A DNA stretch of 40,134 nucleotides from Actinomycetota bacterium. Lineage in GTDB: Bacteria; Actinomycetota; Thermoleophilia; RBG-16-64-13. The notes under the pieces are model-generated. The model did not search any database. It was not told the DNA's origin and saw nothing but the letters and a program-made list of their open reading frames with translations. Position numbers and translations under genes: made by a program. The DNA lies in NCBI GenBank assembly GCA_018830645.1, contig JAHJSA010000098.1:1-40134 (forward strand), read 5' to 3'. Each line of letters starts with the position of its first letter. The stretch's first letter is position 1. Positions 1 to 7,956 of the stretch are shown here, piece after piece.

Positions 1-123
1 GCAGAAGGCCGACCCACACGGGCGCTTCGTGTCGGAGTCGATCTGGACGCCCTGGAAGGCGTGGGAGTTCGGGCAGAAGAAGGAGCCGTCGCGGTGGCTC
101 ACGATGCTGGCTTGGCGTATCAT
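1..123 (-). CDS. Partial small Cys-containing protein, left edge of window
   Basis: An open frame on the minus strand runs off the left edge from a possible ATG at 121-123. The visible 41 residues include the segments FFCPNSHAFQGV and KRPCGSAFC, a Cys-Pro and Cys-Gly pattern like half of a zinc-binding site. I do not recognise the family. No clear ribosome binding site precedes the ATG, so the start is uncertain; an internal GTG lies a few codons later. The call rests mainly on the plausible amino-acid composition and the Cys/His spacing. Confidence 0.35.
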   Translation of the reverse strand, partial: MIRQASIVSHRDGSFFCPNSHAFQGVQIDSDTKRPCGSAFC

Positions 124-186
124 CGGCAGGGTAGATGGTTCGTGCTGCGCTGACACCCGGGCATCAGCGACAGGCAGGAGAACACG

Positions 187-954
187 ATGCGGTACAGGTC
201 GACCGCGGACTCTATCGACTCGTACATCGCGGAGTTCCCGCCCGAGACTCGGGCGGTGCTGGAAGAAGTGCGGGCGCTCATCAAGGCTGCGGCGCCTGAC
301 GCGACGGAGACGATCAGCTACGCTATCCCCACGTTCGACCTGAACGGGAAGCATCTGGTGCACTTCGCGGGCTACGCGAAGCACATCGGGTTCTATCCGG
401 TACCGAGCGGGCTTGAGGCGTTCACGGAAGAACTCAAGGCCTACAAGCGTGGGAAGGGATCGGTGCAGTTCCCTCTCGACCGGCCCATGCCCGCTGACCT
501 GATCCGCCGGATCGTCGAGTTCAGGGTTGCGGAGAACAATACGCGTGGCCCAGCCACTGTCTCGCGCGGAGGTATCTCATCGATGAACAAGCTGCTTTGG
601 CTTCTTCAGATCGTTCTTGCCGTTTACTTCTTCTCGACCGGCGTCATCCACTTCATCCTTCCCGCCGGGCTCCCCGCGGCCATGAGCTGGATGTATGACC
701 TCTCGACCCCGCTGCACGTCGTGAGCGGCGGAGCGGAGATCCTCGCAGCCATCGGATTGATCGTGCCCGCGGTGACCCGGATCATGCCCCGTCTTACCCC
801 GCTCGCGGCGACGGGTCTGATGATCGTGATGGTTCTCGCCGCGGTCTTTCACTTCGGACGTGCGGAGTACACGAACATCGTGATGAACCTGGTGGTCGCT
901 GGGGTCGCCGGGTTCGTGGCGTATGGGCGATGGCGCCTCTCTCCCATCGAGTGA
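187..954 (+). CDS. DUF1801 (YdhG-like) domain fused to DoxX-like membrane domain
   Basis: The 255-residue frame joins two normally separate proteins. Residues 1-120 form a DUF1801/YdhG-like domain: an N-terminal helix with the pattern YIAEFPPETRAVLEEVR, then ISYAIPTF and KHIGFYP, all family hallmarks. Residues 133-255 form a complete DoxX-like domain with about four membrane helices, starting MNKLLWLLQIVLAVYFF. The ATG at 187 has CAGGAG seven bases upstream. The second domain has its own ATG at 583 preceded by GGAGG (568-572) about ten bases upstream. The sequence may therefore make one fused protein, a separate DoxX protein, or both. DUF1801 proteins have no settled biochemical role; DoxX-like proteins are small membrane proteins linked to redox chemistry in some cases. 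The linker at about 121-132 (PATVSRGGISS) looks like read-through 5' leader, which suggests fusion by loss of a stop codon. Confidence 0.8.
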   Translation: MRYRSTADSIDSYIAEFPPETRAVLEEVRALIKAAAPDATETISYAIPTFDLNGKHLVHFAGYAKHIGFYPVPSGLEAFTEELKAYKRGKGSVQFPLDRPMPADLIRRIVEFRVAENNTRGPATVSRGGISSMNKLLWLLQIVLAVYFFSTGVIHFILPAGLPAAMSWMYDLSTPLHVVSGGAEILAAIGLIVPAVTRIMPRLTPLAATGLMIVMVLAAVFHFGRAEYTNIVMNLVVAGVAGFVAYGRWRLSPIE

Positions 955-1031
955 AGCTCAGGGGATGAGCTACCGAGTCCTTCAGACGGAGGAAGCCGCA
1001 CTGCCGACGGACCCGATTCGAGGGGAGAGCC

Positions 1032-1166
1032 ATGACGGCAATCAGAGTCGAGGAGCCGCGCGACAGCGCCGCCGTGCGTATGGTGAACGAGAGCGCGTTC
1101 GGTCAATCGGTCGAGGCGGATATCGTCGACGAGTTGCGGCGCGCCTGCGGCGAGTTCGGGCGGTGA
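1032..1166 (+). pseudogene. N-terminal stump of a GNAT acetyltransferase
   Basis: A 44-residue frame starts at ATG 1032 behind GAGGGGAGAG. It reads TAIRVEEPRDSAAVRMVNES, then AFGQSVEADIVDELRR, the first helix and strand of a YhbS-like GNAT N-acetyltransferase, which is normally about 165 residues. The frame stops at 1164-1166 before any acetyl-CoA binding motif. The next 70 bases do not continue the family in any frame that I can see. This is most simply a deletion remnant. Confidence 0.6.
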
Positions 1167-1236
1167 TGTCCGGCGTAAGCGGTGTTGTCGAGTATCGAGA
1201 TGAGTTCGACGCGGCGGTGTAGGGGGGTACGGGTCT

Positions 1237-1815
1237 GTGAGAGCCATGTTCGCCTTGTCCGACCTGCTCGATCGGATATCGGACAGGTGGGTGCCGCTGG
1301 CCGCCGCCGTTGTGTTCGCGCTGTTCGTGGCCTTCGTGCTCCCCGCTCACACAACGGTTGGTTCGGGCGACGGCGCCGCGATCGGCTCGCCGGATCTCTC
1401 GGTCTGGTATTCAGGTGACGATCTGTATGCGATGGCCGATGCATACGGAGCCGACGGGCGCGCCGACTACGTGAGAGCCCGACTGACCTTCGACATAGTA
1501 TGGCCATTCGTGTACGTGGCGTTCCTGAGCACCGCGCTGTCCTGGGTACACCGAAGGAGGCTGGGCGGCGCTCCTCTCTGGCGCAGGGCGAACCTCCTTC
1601 CAGTGGCGGGAGGCGTCTTCGACCTTCTCGAGAACGCGGGTGCGTCTCTCGTCATGCTGCGATACCCGGATCGCACCCCCGTGGTCGACTCGCTCACCCC
1701 GCTCATGACCACGGCAAAATGGGTGACACTGGCCGTGTGCTTTCTGCTGCTGGTCTTCGGCCTGGTGTCGATCCTCTTTCGGTGGACGCGTCGTTGGGGG
1801 CGCGTGTCTGTGTGA
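1237..1815 (+). CDS. Four-helix membrane protein of unknown function
   Basis: This 192-residue protein has hydrophobic segments near residues 20-38, 85-101, 121-140 and 160-182, so about four membrane helices. Between helices 1 and 2 lies a polar stretch with WYSGDDLYAMADAYGADGR, then YVRARLTFDIVWPFVY. The Tyr-Gly-x-x-Gly-Arg and Asp-x-x-Trp-Pro residues are the most motif-like parts. The start is GTG 1237 or the in-frame ATG 1246; AGGGGGG at 1221-1227 suits either. I do not recognise a characterised family. Neighbours are unrelated accessory genes, so context gives no function. Confidence 0.7.
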   Translation: MRAMFALSDLLDRISDRWVPLAAAVVFALFVAFVLPAHTTVGSGDGAAIGSPDLSVWYSGDDLYAMADAYGADGRADYVRARLTFDIVWPFVYVAFLSTALSWVHRRRLGGAPLWRRANLLPVAGGVFDLLENAGASLVMLRYPDRTPVVDSLTPLMTTAKWVTLAVCFLLLVFGLVSILFRWTRRWGRVSV

Positions 1816-1848
1816 GGCTGAATAACGATCGGCGAAGGTGTCGCGAAA

Positions 1849-2730
1849 GTGGCGTTCAGCATAGGGAGTGAGCCACAGGGTCGCGTGGCGCCGTGTTCCG
1901 CGACCGGGGAGTGTGCGGCCGGCGTGGAGCTGCTTGTGGCCGCGAGCCGGGAACGCGAAGGGCTCGATGGGACGCTGCACCTGGAACCCCCCGGCCCGCT
2001 TGCCGGCGAGACGAACCAGTTCTGCTGTTCGGAAGACGGTGTCGTGCTCGGTGTGGTCACCCTATCGTCGGGTGCCCACGTGGAGCTGTTGGCACTGGTG
2101 CACCCCGACCACCGGCGCAAAGGCATCGGGCGAGCCCTGCTGGAGGCGGCCCGGGCCGAGTGTCGGCGCCGGGGCTTGGGTAGGGTCCTGATGGTGAGCG
2201 AGGAGTCCTCGTGTGCGGGCCCGTCGTTCGCCCAAGTCACCGGCGGCCGCTACCGCTTCTCGGAGCACTTGATGGAGGTCGAACCGGCGACCGCCTCGCT
2301 CCCGTCGGCTCCGCTTGAAGAGTCGATGACACTACGAGAGGCGGATGCGGGCGATTCGAAGAGGCTGTCGCATCTGTTCTCGGTCTGCTTCGACGATCCC
2401 GAGGAGCGTCGGCTAGAGCAGATCTCCACCTGGCTCCGCGACCCGGAGCAACGCATCTACGTCGGGTGGTTGGAGGGACAGGCGATCGCCGTGCTCAGAG
2501 CTGCCTCCAACGGGGCGACGGCGGATCTGAACACCTTCGGAGTCCACCCGGCCTTCCGTGGGCGCGGGCTCGGCCGTCAGATGCTCGAGAGCGTCCTGCG
2601 TGGCTTGCTGGGGGAGGGAGAGACCGTGCGCATCGAGGTCCAGACGGACAACGACAAAGCGCTCTCGCTGTACCTCTCCTGCGGTTTCAGGACGATCACC
2701 ACCTACCGCTACTACGAGCTGCGCACGTAG
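1849..2730 (+). CDS. Tandem GNAT-domain N-acetyltransferase
   Basis: The 293-residue protein holds two GNAT folds. The first (about 20-140) has the acetyl-CoA pyrophosphate-binding loop HPDHRRKGIGRALL. The second (about 155-293) has VHPAFRGRGLGRQML followed by VQTDNDKALSLYLSCGFR, the complete C-terminal signature with the Asn-x-x-Ala-x-x-x-Tyr-x-x-x-Gly-Phe pattern. The architecture resembles mycothiol-synthase-like and other double GNATs, in which usually one domain is catalytic. The second domain here is better conserved. The substrate cannot be told from sequence. The start is GTG at 1849; the upstream GAAGGTG is a modest ribosome site. Confidence 0.8.
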   Translation: MAFSIGSEPQGRVAPCSATGECAAGVELLVAASREREGLDGTLHLEPPGPLAGETNQFCCSEDGVVLGVVTLSSGAHVELLALVHPDHRRKGIGRALLEAARAECRRRGLGRVLMVSEESSCAGPSFAQVTGGRYRFSEHLMEVEPATASLPSAPLEESMTLREADAGDSKRLSHLFSVCFDDPEERRLEQISTWLRDPEQRIYVGWLEGQAIAVLRAASNGATADLNTFGVHPAFRGRGLGRQMLESVLRGLLGEGETVRIEVQTDNDKALSLYLSCGFRTITTYRYYELRT

Positions 2731-2750
2731 CCGGTCTTGCGCAGAGTTTC

Positions 2751-2790
2751 ATCCGGGTAATACTGACGGCATAGTTATACCCGGGTAAAA
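2751..2790 (+). promoter_or_regulatory. TACCCGGGTA palindrome and second half-site upstream of DUF2239 gene
   Basis: A perfect 10-bp palindrome TACCCGGGTA lies at 2778-2787 inside the longer TTATACCCGGGTAAAA. A second CCGGGTAA lies at 2753-2760, about 30 bases earlier. The pair sits about 90 bases before the likely DUF2239 start and downstream of the GNAT stop. It looks like an operator for a dimeric repressor. No regulator gene lies next to it and I cannot name the protein. Confidence 0.45.
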
Positions 2791-2879
2791 TGCCTCCCAC
2801 TTCCCGCCCAACGGCTGCCGAGCGCCTGCCCAGCGCCTGCCGAGCGCCATACGAGCGCTCTTCGAACCGAGGGAGACCC

Positions 2880-3509
2880 ATGCACGAGACCAGTCCATAC
2901 ACGGCGTTCGCCGATCACGAGCGGGTGGCGTCGGGAGATCGAATTCAGGCAGCGCTTGCCGTCAAGGCGCTCTTGGATTCGGGTGACCGGCGAACGATGC
3001 TCATCTTCAACGACCGCACGGGCGCCCAGGTGGACGTGGACCTCCGCGGCACGAACGAAGAGGTTGAGAAGCGTCTGCCCTCTGAACGTGCGGATGGCGA
3101 GGAGGCCGGAGGGCAGCCCGAACGCGTTCGGATGCGGCGTTCGCCAGGCCGGCCCAAGCTGGGCGTGGTGGGTCGCGAGGTCACCCTGTTGCCCCGGCAT
3201 TGGGAATGGCTGAACGCCCAACCCAGCGGCGCCTCCGTTGCCCTTCGAAAGCTTGTGGAGGCTGCGCGCCGCGACAGCGCCTTCAAGGACATCGTGCGCT
3301 CGGCTCAGGGAGCCGCTTATAGATTCATGTCCGCCATCGCTGGGAACGAGCCCGGCTTCGAGGAGGCGAGCCGCTCTCTGTTCGCCGGCAACCGGGACTC
3401 CTTCGAGAAGTACACCGAACAGTGGCCTCAGGATGTGCGCGATCACGCTCGAGCTCTTGCTGCTCCGGCGTTCGAGCCTGGTGGTGGTAGTGGCTCCCGG
3501 CCACGCTGA
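2880..3509 (+). CDS. DUF2239 family protein
   Basis: The 209-residue protein matches the DUF2239 family: TAFADHERVASGDRIQAAL near the N-terminus, a segment resembling FNDRTGAQVDVDLRG, then GRPKLGVVGREVTLLPRHW followed by the Gly-Ala-Ser-Val-Ala-Leu-Arg-Lys-Leu helix. The ATG at 2880 is chosen because GGGAGA lies close upstream and because the family starts with this Thr-Ala-Phe strand. The open frame extends 30 codons further upstream but that part is low-complexity. The function of DUF2239 is unknown. The palindrome at 2778-2787 probably controls it. Confidence 0.85.
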   Translation: MHETSPYTAFADHERVASGDRIQAALAVKALLDSGDRRTMLIFNDRTGAQVDVDLRGTNEEVEKRLPSERADGEEAGGQPERVRMRRSPGRPKLGVVGREVTLLPRHWEWLNAQPSGASVALRKLVEAARRDSAFKDIVRSAQGAAYRFMSAIAGNEPGFEEASRSLFAGNRDSFEKYTEQWPQDVRDHARALAAPAFEPGGGSGSRPR

Positions 3510-3758
3510 CCCCCACGGACACAAGTCCGACGTGTATGGGTTCGGCACGATCCCCGCCGACCTTCACGGTCTCACGGTACGTGCGCTCGAATCGTCTCCG
3601 GGTCTCGAGGACGGCCACCTGGAGCTGGTCTCAGCTTCGAGAACGTGAGATGGGTCGGGGAGAACGAGTGGTTCCCATCGGGCCGTACACCGGGAATCTG
3701 CACTAGGTGCGCGCGGCGAGCATGACATCACGGGAAGCGCTCGCGAAGGACGGCAGCG

Positions 3759-4337
3759 ATGTTCCAGCGTGACTACATCTTGCGGAACGTGGAGCAGCTC
3801 TCCTCCGTGCTGGCGAAGATCCTGAAGAGCGGGGCCGCCGGTGAACTGGAGGAGGCAGAGGTCCAGATTGCGACCGCCGGGAGACTCTTCCTAGGGTTCG
3901 ACGTAGGTCTCATCCTGAATCTGTCCGAAGAGAGTGCCTTGGCCCTTGTGAGGCAGAGGGATGACGGGGACGCAGGCGCATACGTCGTTGCTGCGGAGCT
4001 CTTCAGAGAACAGGGTGATCTGCTCGAGCTGAAGGCCGGCGCGAACGCCGGGCACGACAGCTACGTGAAGTCATTGAACATGTATGAGCGGATGCTGAGC
4101 AGCCTCCTGCGCTACTTCGAAACGACTGGAGAGTACGCGCGGGCGGAGGATGTGCTCTTTCGACGAATCGGCGACGGGGATCCTGACCTCGTCGAGCATG
4201 CGGACCTCGTCGAGCGAGGGATCGGGTTCTACCTCCGCCTGCTTTTGAAGCCCGATCAGGAGTTGGTCGAAGGCGGTCTTCCCCGCGATGAGGTAGAAGA
4301 GGGTCTGGAGACGTTGCGGGGGATGCGTGCGCGATGA
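3759..4337 (+). CDS. DUF6483-like protein
   Basis: The 192-residue, mostly helical soluble protein begins MFQRDYILRNVEQLSSVLAK, which resembles the DUF6483 family start (a Gln-x-Asp-Tyr-Ile-Leu-Arg-x-Ile/Val-Glu-Gln-Leu helix). The middle (about 100-165) contains TPR-like text: LNMYERMLSSLLRYFETT, then YARAEDVLFRR. Many Glu and Leu residues and no membrane segment or metal motif are seen. No biochemical role is known for the family. It converges with the broken kinase gene that ends at 4408; no strong terminator is visible in the 70 bases between them. Confidence 0.65.
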   Translation: MFQRDYILRNVEQLSSVLAKILKSGAAGELEEAEVQIATAGRLFLGFDVGLILNLSEESALALVRQRDDGDAGAYVVAAELFREQGDLLELKAGANAGHDSYVKSLNMYERMLSSLLRYFETTGEYARAEDVLFRRIGDGDPDLVEHADLVERGIGFYLRLLLKPDQELVEGGLPRDEVEEGLETLRGMRAR

Positions 4338-4407
4338 GCGGACTCGAGCTGTCCCGGGAGGTCAGGCGGGAGCGGACTTGAGGGTCCTCGCGTATGGCTC
4401 CGGGCCA

Positions 4408-5602
4408 CTACTGGGCAGCTACCGCCGAGACCTCGTGCGGCGGCTCTGAAACCTCGTGCGGCGCGTCCAGCGCGTCGCGCGTCCGGCGGAGGAGGTCTTC
4501 CGGCGTGAAGGGCTTCGCCAGGAACTCTATCCCCATTTCGGACGCGTCCGTCGGCAACAAGCGTGTCGCGAGGGTGGCCGGACATAAAGAGAGCCTTCAG
4601 GGACCCCTCTCGGCGCCGAGAGAGTTCCTGAGCGAGTTGATAGCCGCTTCTGCCCGGGAGCACCAAGTCGGTTAGTACAAGGTCGATCGCATCCGGATGC
4701 TCGGCGGCTGTCGCCACACCTTCCTCGAACGAGCACGCCTCGAGGACCCCATAGCCCTTGCTCTTGAGGATGCGGGCCACCAGGGAGCGGACTGCAGGCT
4801 CGTCTTCTACCACCAGGATGCACTCGCAGCCCCCGTCCGGAGCGATCGGAGCGGCGTCCCTTCTCCCGGCGGGCGCCCATACTGCGGGCTTGGAGGTGCT
4901 GGGCAGATAGATCTTCAGAGTCGTGCTCTTGCCGGTTTCACTTTCGATCGAGATCTCGCCGCCGCTCTGCTTGACGATCCCGTAGACGATCGACAGGCCG
5001 AGTCCGGTGCCCTTTTCCGCGTCCTTGGTGGTGTAGAAAGGCTCGAAGGCGTGAGTGACTGCCTCTTGAACCATTCCCGAGCCGGCGTCGGAGAAGACCA
5101 GCATCGCGTACGGGCTGGAGCCGACGTCGGGCCGACGACCGTTGGAGGCTATGTCAACGATGCTCGCAGTGGTCGTCTCGATGGAGATCTTCCCACCGTG
5201 AGGCATGGCGTCGCGGGCGTTGATGGCCAGATTCATGAGCACCTGCTCGATCTGTCCGGGGACGGCCTCCACCGTCACCGGAGAAGGATCGGACACCACC
5301 ACCAATTCGATGTCCTCGCCGGTCACCGGCCGCAGCAACCGGCACATGTCCAAGACCAATCGGTCGAGGTGGAACACCTTCGGGGCCAGCGGCTGCCGTC
5401 GGGAGAAGGCGAGGAGCTTCCGCGTGAGAGCATTCGCCCGCTCAGCAGCCGCGCGGATCTCGCTGAGTCCCTCATCGACGACGGTGTTCGCTTTCGCGGC
5501 CGGCTTGATGATGTCCGTCATCCCGATGATCACTTGAAGCAGGTTGTTGAAGTCGTGGGCGGCCCGCGCCGCCACGCGTAGGCGCGCACTGCTCGGGATT
5601 AC
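4408..5602 (-). pseudogene. 5'-truncated, frameshifted hybrid histidine kinase
   Basis: Read on the minus strand, this encodes an H-box (AAHDFNNLLQVIIGMTDI), a HATPase_c domain with N-box NLAINARDAMPHGG, G1 FSDAGSGM and G2 GTGLGLSIVYGIVKQSGG, then a response-regulator receiver with ILVVEDEPAVRS and phospho-acceptor Asp in DLVLTDLVLPGRSG. After MSGHPRDTLVAD the frame must shift at about 4548-4553 (one extra G) to continue as SEMGIEFLAKPFTPEDLLRR, which carries the conserved receiver Lys, to a stop at 4408-4410. No sensor or PAS/HAMP domain precedes the H-box: the sequence upstream runs straight into the divergent EamA gene. No good start codon is visible near 5600. Both lesions suggest a dead gene; a sequencing error could explain the frameshift but not the missing 5' part. 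Confidence 0.75.
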
Positions 5603-5704
5603 ACGGAGAGCGAGTGACGCGCCGACCGAGTCGTCCGACGTGGCGATTCTCGTGGTATCGTGACGGCTGTTACGTAGCCCCTTGTGGCTGAAAGGAACAC
5701 GCTG

Positions 5705-6751
5705 GTGTCGTCCCCTTCTCGCTCGCACGTCGTCGCGGCCTTCGCCATCATCTATCTGGTCTGGGGCACCACGTTCCTCGGCATCCACTACGCGATCGAG
5801 ACGCTGCCGCCGTTCTTCATGGGTTCCGTCCGCTACTTGATCGCAGGTGCGGCTCTCTACGGCTGGGCCCACTTCAGGAAGGCTTCACGGCCATCTGCGC
5901 ATCAATGGAAGACGGCGTTCATCGCAGGCGCCTTCTTCATGCTCATCGGCCAGGGCGGCGTTGCCTGGGGCCAGCAAAGCGTCCCAAGCGGGGTGGCGGC
6001 TGTCTTGGTGGGCACCATCCCCATGTGGATCCTTCTGCTCGAGTGGATCCGGCCGGGGGGCCGCAGACCGGGGCTCGTGGTGAGCGTCGGCCTGCTTCTT
6101 GGCTTCGTCGGCGTGGTCGTCTTGGTGGCTCCTTGGGAATCCGGGACGCAGGTGATCGATCCGCTCGGGGCTGCCGCAATCCTTCTCGCGGCGTTTGCTT
6201 GGGCGGTCGGATCGCTCTACGCGAAATCGGTGGAGTGGCCGGCGTCACATGCCCAGGCAGCGGGCATGCAGTTGTTTGCGGGAGGAGTGTTGCTGTTGGT
6301 GGCGGCGGTGATCGGTGGCGAATTGTGGGGATTGTCCCTGGTTGACGTCTCGATCACTTCCGCGCTCGCGGTGCTCTACCTGGTGGTGTTCAGCTCGATC
6401 ATCGCCTTCAGCGCGTACTCCTGGCTGCTCGGCGTGTGCCGCCCCACTCGGGTTGCCACCTTCGCCTACGTGAACCCGGTGGTGGCGGTGGGGCTGGGAT
6501 GGTTGTTCGTGGGCGAGCCGCTCACCGGGCGCATGCTGTTCGCCATGGCCATCACGATCGGAGCCGTCGCCCTGGCTTCCACCGGCACCGAGAGGGCCGA
6601 CTCCCCGGCTGCCCCGGCGATCGAGGCGCCGTGCTGTTTCGACACGTCGGAGGATCCGGACGTGGTGCCCGTCGAACTCGAGCCTGAGCCACAGGCGGCG
6701 GCGGTGAGTACTTCGGTGCGCCCCGCTGGGGTCCATCCTGCCGGAGTCTGA
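5705..6751 (+). CDS. EamA (DMT superfamily) exporter
   Basis: A 348-residue integral membrane protein with two EamA repeats and about ten helices. The first helix contains YLVWGTTFLGIHYAIETLPP, the classic DMT/YedA-like opening; repeat two ends with AYVNPVVAVGLGWLFVGEP, the typical proline-containing helix and loop. Such proteins export amino acids or other small metabolites; the substrate here is unknown. I chose GTG 5705 because AAGGA sits eight bases before it; the frame is open back to GTG 5684. A polar tail of about 55 residues (two adjacent Cys, then Asp/Glu/Pro-rich) follows the last helix and is not part of the usual family length of about 300. Confidence 0.9.
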   Translation: MSSPSRSHVVAAFAIIYLVWGTTFLGIHYAIETLPPFFMGSVRYLIAGAALYGWAHFRKASRPSAHQWKTAFIAGAFFMLIGQGGVAWGQQSVPSGVAAVLVGTIPMWILLLEWIRPGGRRPGLVVSVGLLLGFVGVVVLVAPWESGTQVIDPLGAAAILLAAFAWAVGSLYAKSVEWPASHAQAAGMQLFAGGVLLLVAAVIGGELWGLSLVDVSITSALAVLYLVVFSSIIAFSAYSWLLGVCRPTRVATFAYVNPVVAVGLGWLFVGEPLTGRMLFAMAITIGAVALASTGTERADSPAAPAIEAPCCFDTSEDPDVVPVELEPEPQAAAVSTSVRPAGVHPAGV

Positions 6752-6756
6752 CCGCC

Positions 6757-6788
6757 GGGGATGTGACGGCGTGGGGATGTGACGGCGT
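6757..6788. repeat. Two tandem copies of a 16-bp unit
   Basis: The unit GGGGATGTGACGGCGT occurs twice without gap at 6757-6772 and 6773-6788, directly after the EamA stop codon. It lies between the exporter and the TipAS fragment. No function is apparent; it looks like a slippage duplication. Confidence 0.8.
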
Positions 6789-6839
6789 GGAGGTGGCAGG
6801 CGGGGTTGTGATGACGCCGTACCCCGAACAGACTCTCAT

Positions 6840-7022
6840 CTACCCCTCGACGCGTGCCGCGTTCGCCTCGATCGCGTCGCACATGTACTGAGCCATGCCG
6901 GCGCGGGCCTTCTCGTAGGTCGCGGCGAAGCGGGGGTCGGCGACGTACATGCGGCCCAGGTTCACGTGCATCTGGTGGGAGCACGGGTAGAACCAGCGGT
7001 CGATCCGTAGTCGATGGCGCTC
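6840..7022 (-). pseudogene. C-terminal fragment of a TipAS-domain regulator
   Basis: The minus strand encodes RLRIDRWFYPCSHQMHVN, then LGRMYVADPRFAATYEK and MAQYMCDAIEANAAR, ending at the stop 6840-6842. This is the C-terminal third of the TipAS antibiotic-recognition domain found in TipA-like MerR regulators. The conserved Cys and the Trp-Phe-Tyr-Pro segment are intact. Upstream of about 7022 the frame continues for only a few unrelated codons and then meets stops; no MerR helix-turn-helix is present. It is a remnant left by deletion. Confidence 0.7.
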
Positions 7023-7110
7023 CCCCGGCGGTAGGGGGAAGGCGGTTGTGGTTTCCCCGGATCTCGGCGCAGGTTCAGCCAGGTGTCGTCACCGGTAGCT
7101 CCGGGCACTC

Positions 7111-7141
7111 CCGTGTGATGTAGTATTCAAACCGAGACTAC
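7111..7141 (+). promoter_or_regulatory. Putative promoter/operator of the MNT-HEPN pair
   Basis: An inverted repeat GTAGT (7120-7124) and ACTAC (7137-7141), 12 bases apart, overlaps a possible -10 hexamer TAGTAT at 7121-7126. It lies about 35 bases before the MNT start. Toxin-antitoxin pairs are often self-regulated through such sites, but the arms are short and no -35 is clear. Confidence 0.35.
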
Positions 7142-7176
7142 CCAGCACCCGGCGGCCTTCAAGGAGGTGGCGACTC

Positions 7177-7497
7177 TTGGATCAGCGCGTGGCCACGATT
7201 CTGGCTGAGTTGCGCGCCCGGTTTGTGGAGGTCTACGGCGACCGGATGGTTCACCTCGTCTTGTTCGGTTCCCAGGCTCGGGGAGACGCGGTCGAAGGAT
7301 CTGACATCGACGTCCTCGTTGTGCTCCGGGGCGAGGTCGAGCCGTGGACGGAGATCTCGCGCACGAGCGATATAGCCGTCGAGATCTCTCTCCGGCACAA
7401 CGTGGTGGTGTCGCGGGTCTTCGTCTCTCTCGATAGGTATCTGGAGGAGCGTACGCCCCTACTCATGAACGTGCGCCGTGAAGGGGTCCTCGCGTGA
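7177..7497 (+). CDS. MNT-type minimal nucleotidyltransferase (antitoxin of MNT/HEPN pair)
   Basis: The 106-residue protein carries the polymerase-beta-like signature GSQARGDAVEGSDIDVLV (residues about 31-48): Gly-Ser plus the two metal-binding Asp residues. A third acidic position is supplied by VEIS near residue 70. Proteins of this type can add AMP units to the partner HEPN toxin and so neutralise it. The start is TTG at 7177, supported by a perfect AAGGAGGTG (7161-7169) at ideal distance. It overlaps the following HEPN gene by four bases (GTGA), the usual arrangement for the pair. Confidence 0.9.
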   Translation: MDQRVATILAELRARFVEVYGDRMVHLVLFGSQARGDAVEGSDIDVLVVLRGEVEPWTEISRTSDIAVEISLRHNVVVSRVFVSLDRYLEERTPLLMNVRREGVLA

Positions 7498-7847
7498 ATC
7501 CCGCGCACGGGGCCATGCTTCGCAAGGCCGACGACAGTCTCCGGGTGGCTCGTCTTCTTTGCAACGAGGGACTGTACGGTTTTGCCGCAGGGCGGGCCTA
7601 CTACGCCATGTTCTACGCCGCGGAGGCTCTTCTCACGGCCAGCGACATGTCGTTTTCGAAGCACTCGGCCGTGATCGCGCGGCCACAGCACTGTGACGTG
7701 ACGAAGGACGTCCGCGACTTCGGGGTCATGCCCTTGACTTCGGTGGCCGGAGGGCCGACGGCGTTGAAGGGGTCCGCGCCTCCTGCCTGCTATTGGATTG
7801 GGCGTTCCGAACTGGAGTCCAGCGCCATGTCGGTGGAAGACAAGTAG
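7494..7847 (+). pseudogene. Truncated HEPN-domain protein (partner of MNT)
   Basis: The first 62 residues are a good HEPN domain: LRKADDSLRVARLLCNEGLY, then GFAAGRAYYAMFYAAEALL and FSKHSAVIA. Family members then continue with a further helix pair that contains the Arg-x(4-6)-His RNase motif region. Here the text after residue 62 (RPQHCDVTKDVRDFGVMP onward) is unrelated and lacks it. The protein is therefore cut in half, with a foreign tail to residue 117. The start is GTG 7494, overlapping the MNT stop. The MNT partner looks intact, so the toxin half has probably been lost. It could still fold as a decoy; I consider that unlikely. Confidence 0.65.
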
Positions 7848-7956
7848 TCGCACCGGTGCGGTCGTTGCGCGCTCGTCGGACGAGTGACGATATGATGGTG
7901 CCGGTGCAGCCTTCGCGCGGCGCCTGTTCCGTGACCGCCCCAGAGGGAGGACCTCG

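Noticed and set aside
3510-3758. A gene between the DUF2239 and DUF6483 genes
   Set aside because: The frames present are continuations of shadows of the DUF2239 gene; no start with ribosome site and no family resemblance was found.
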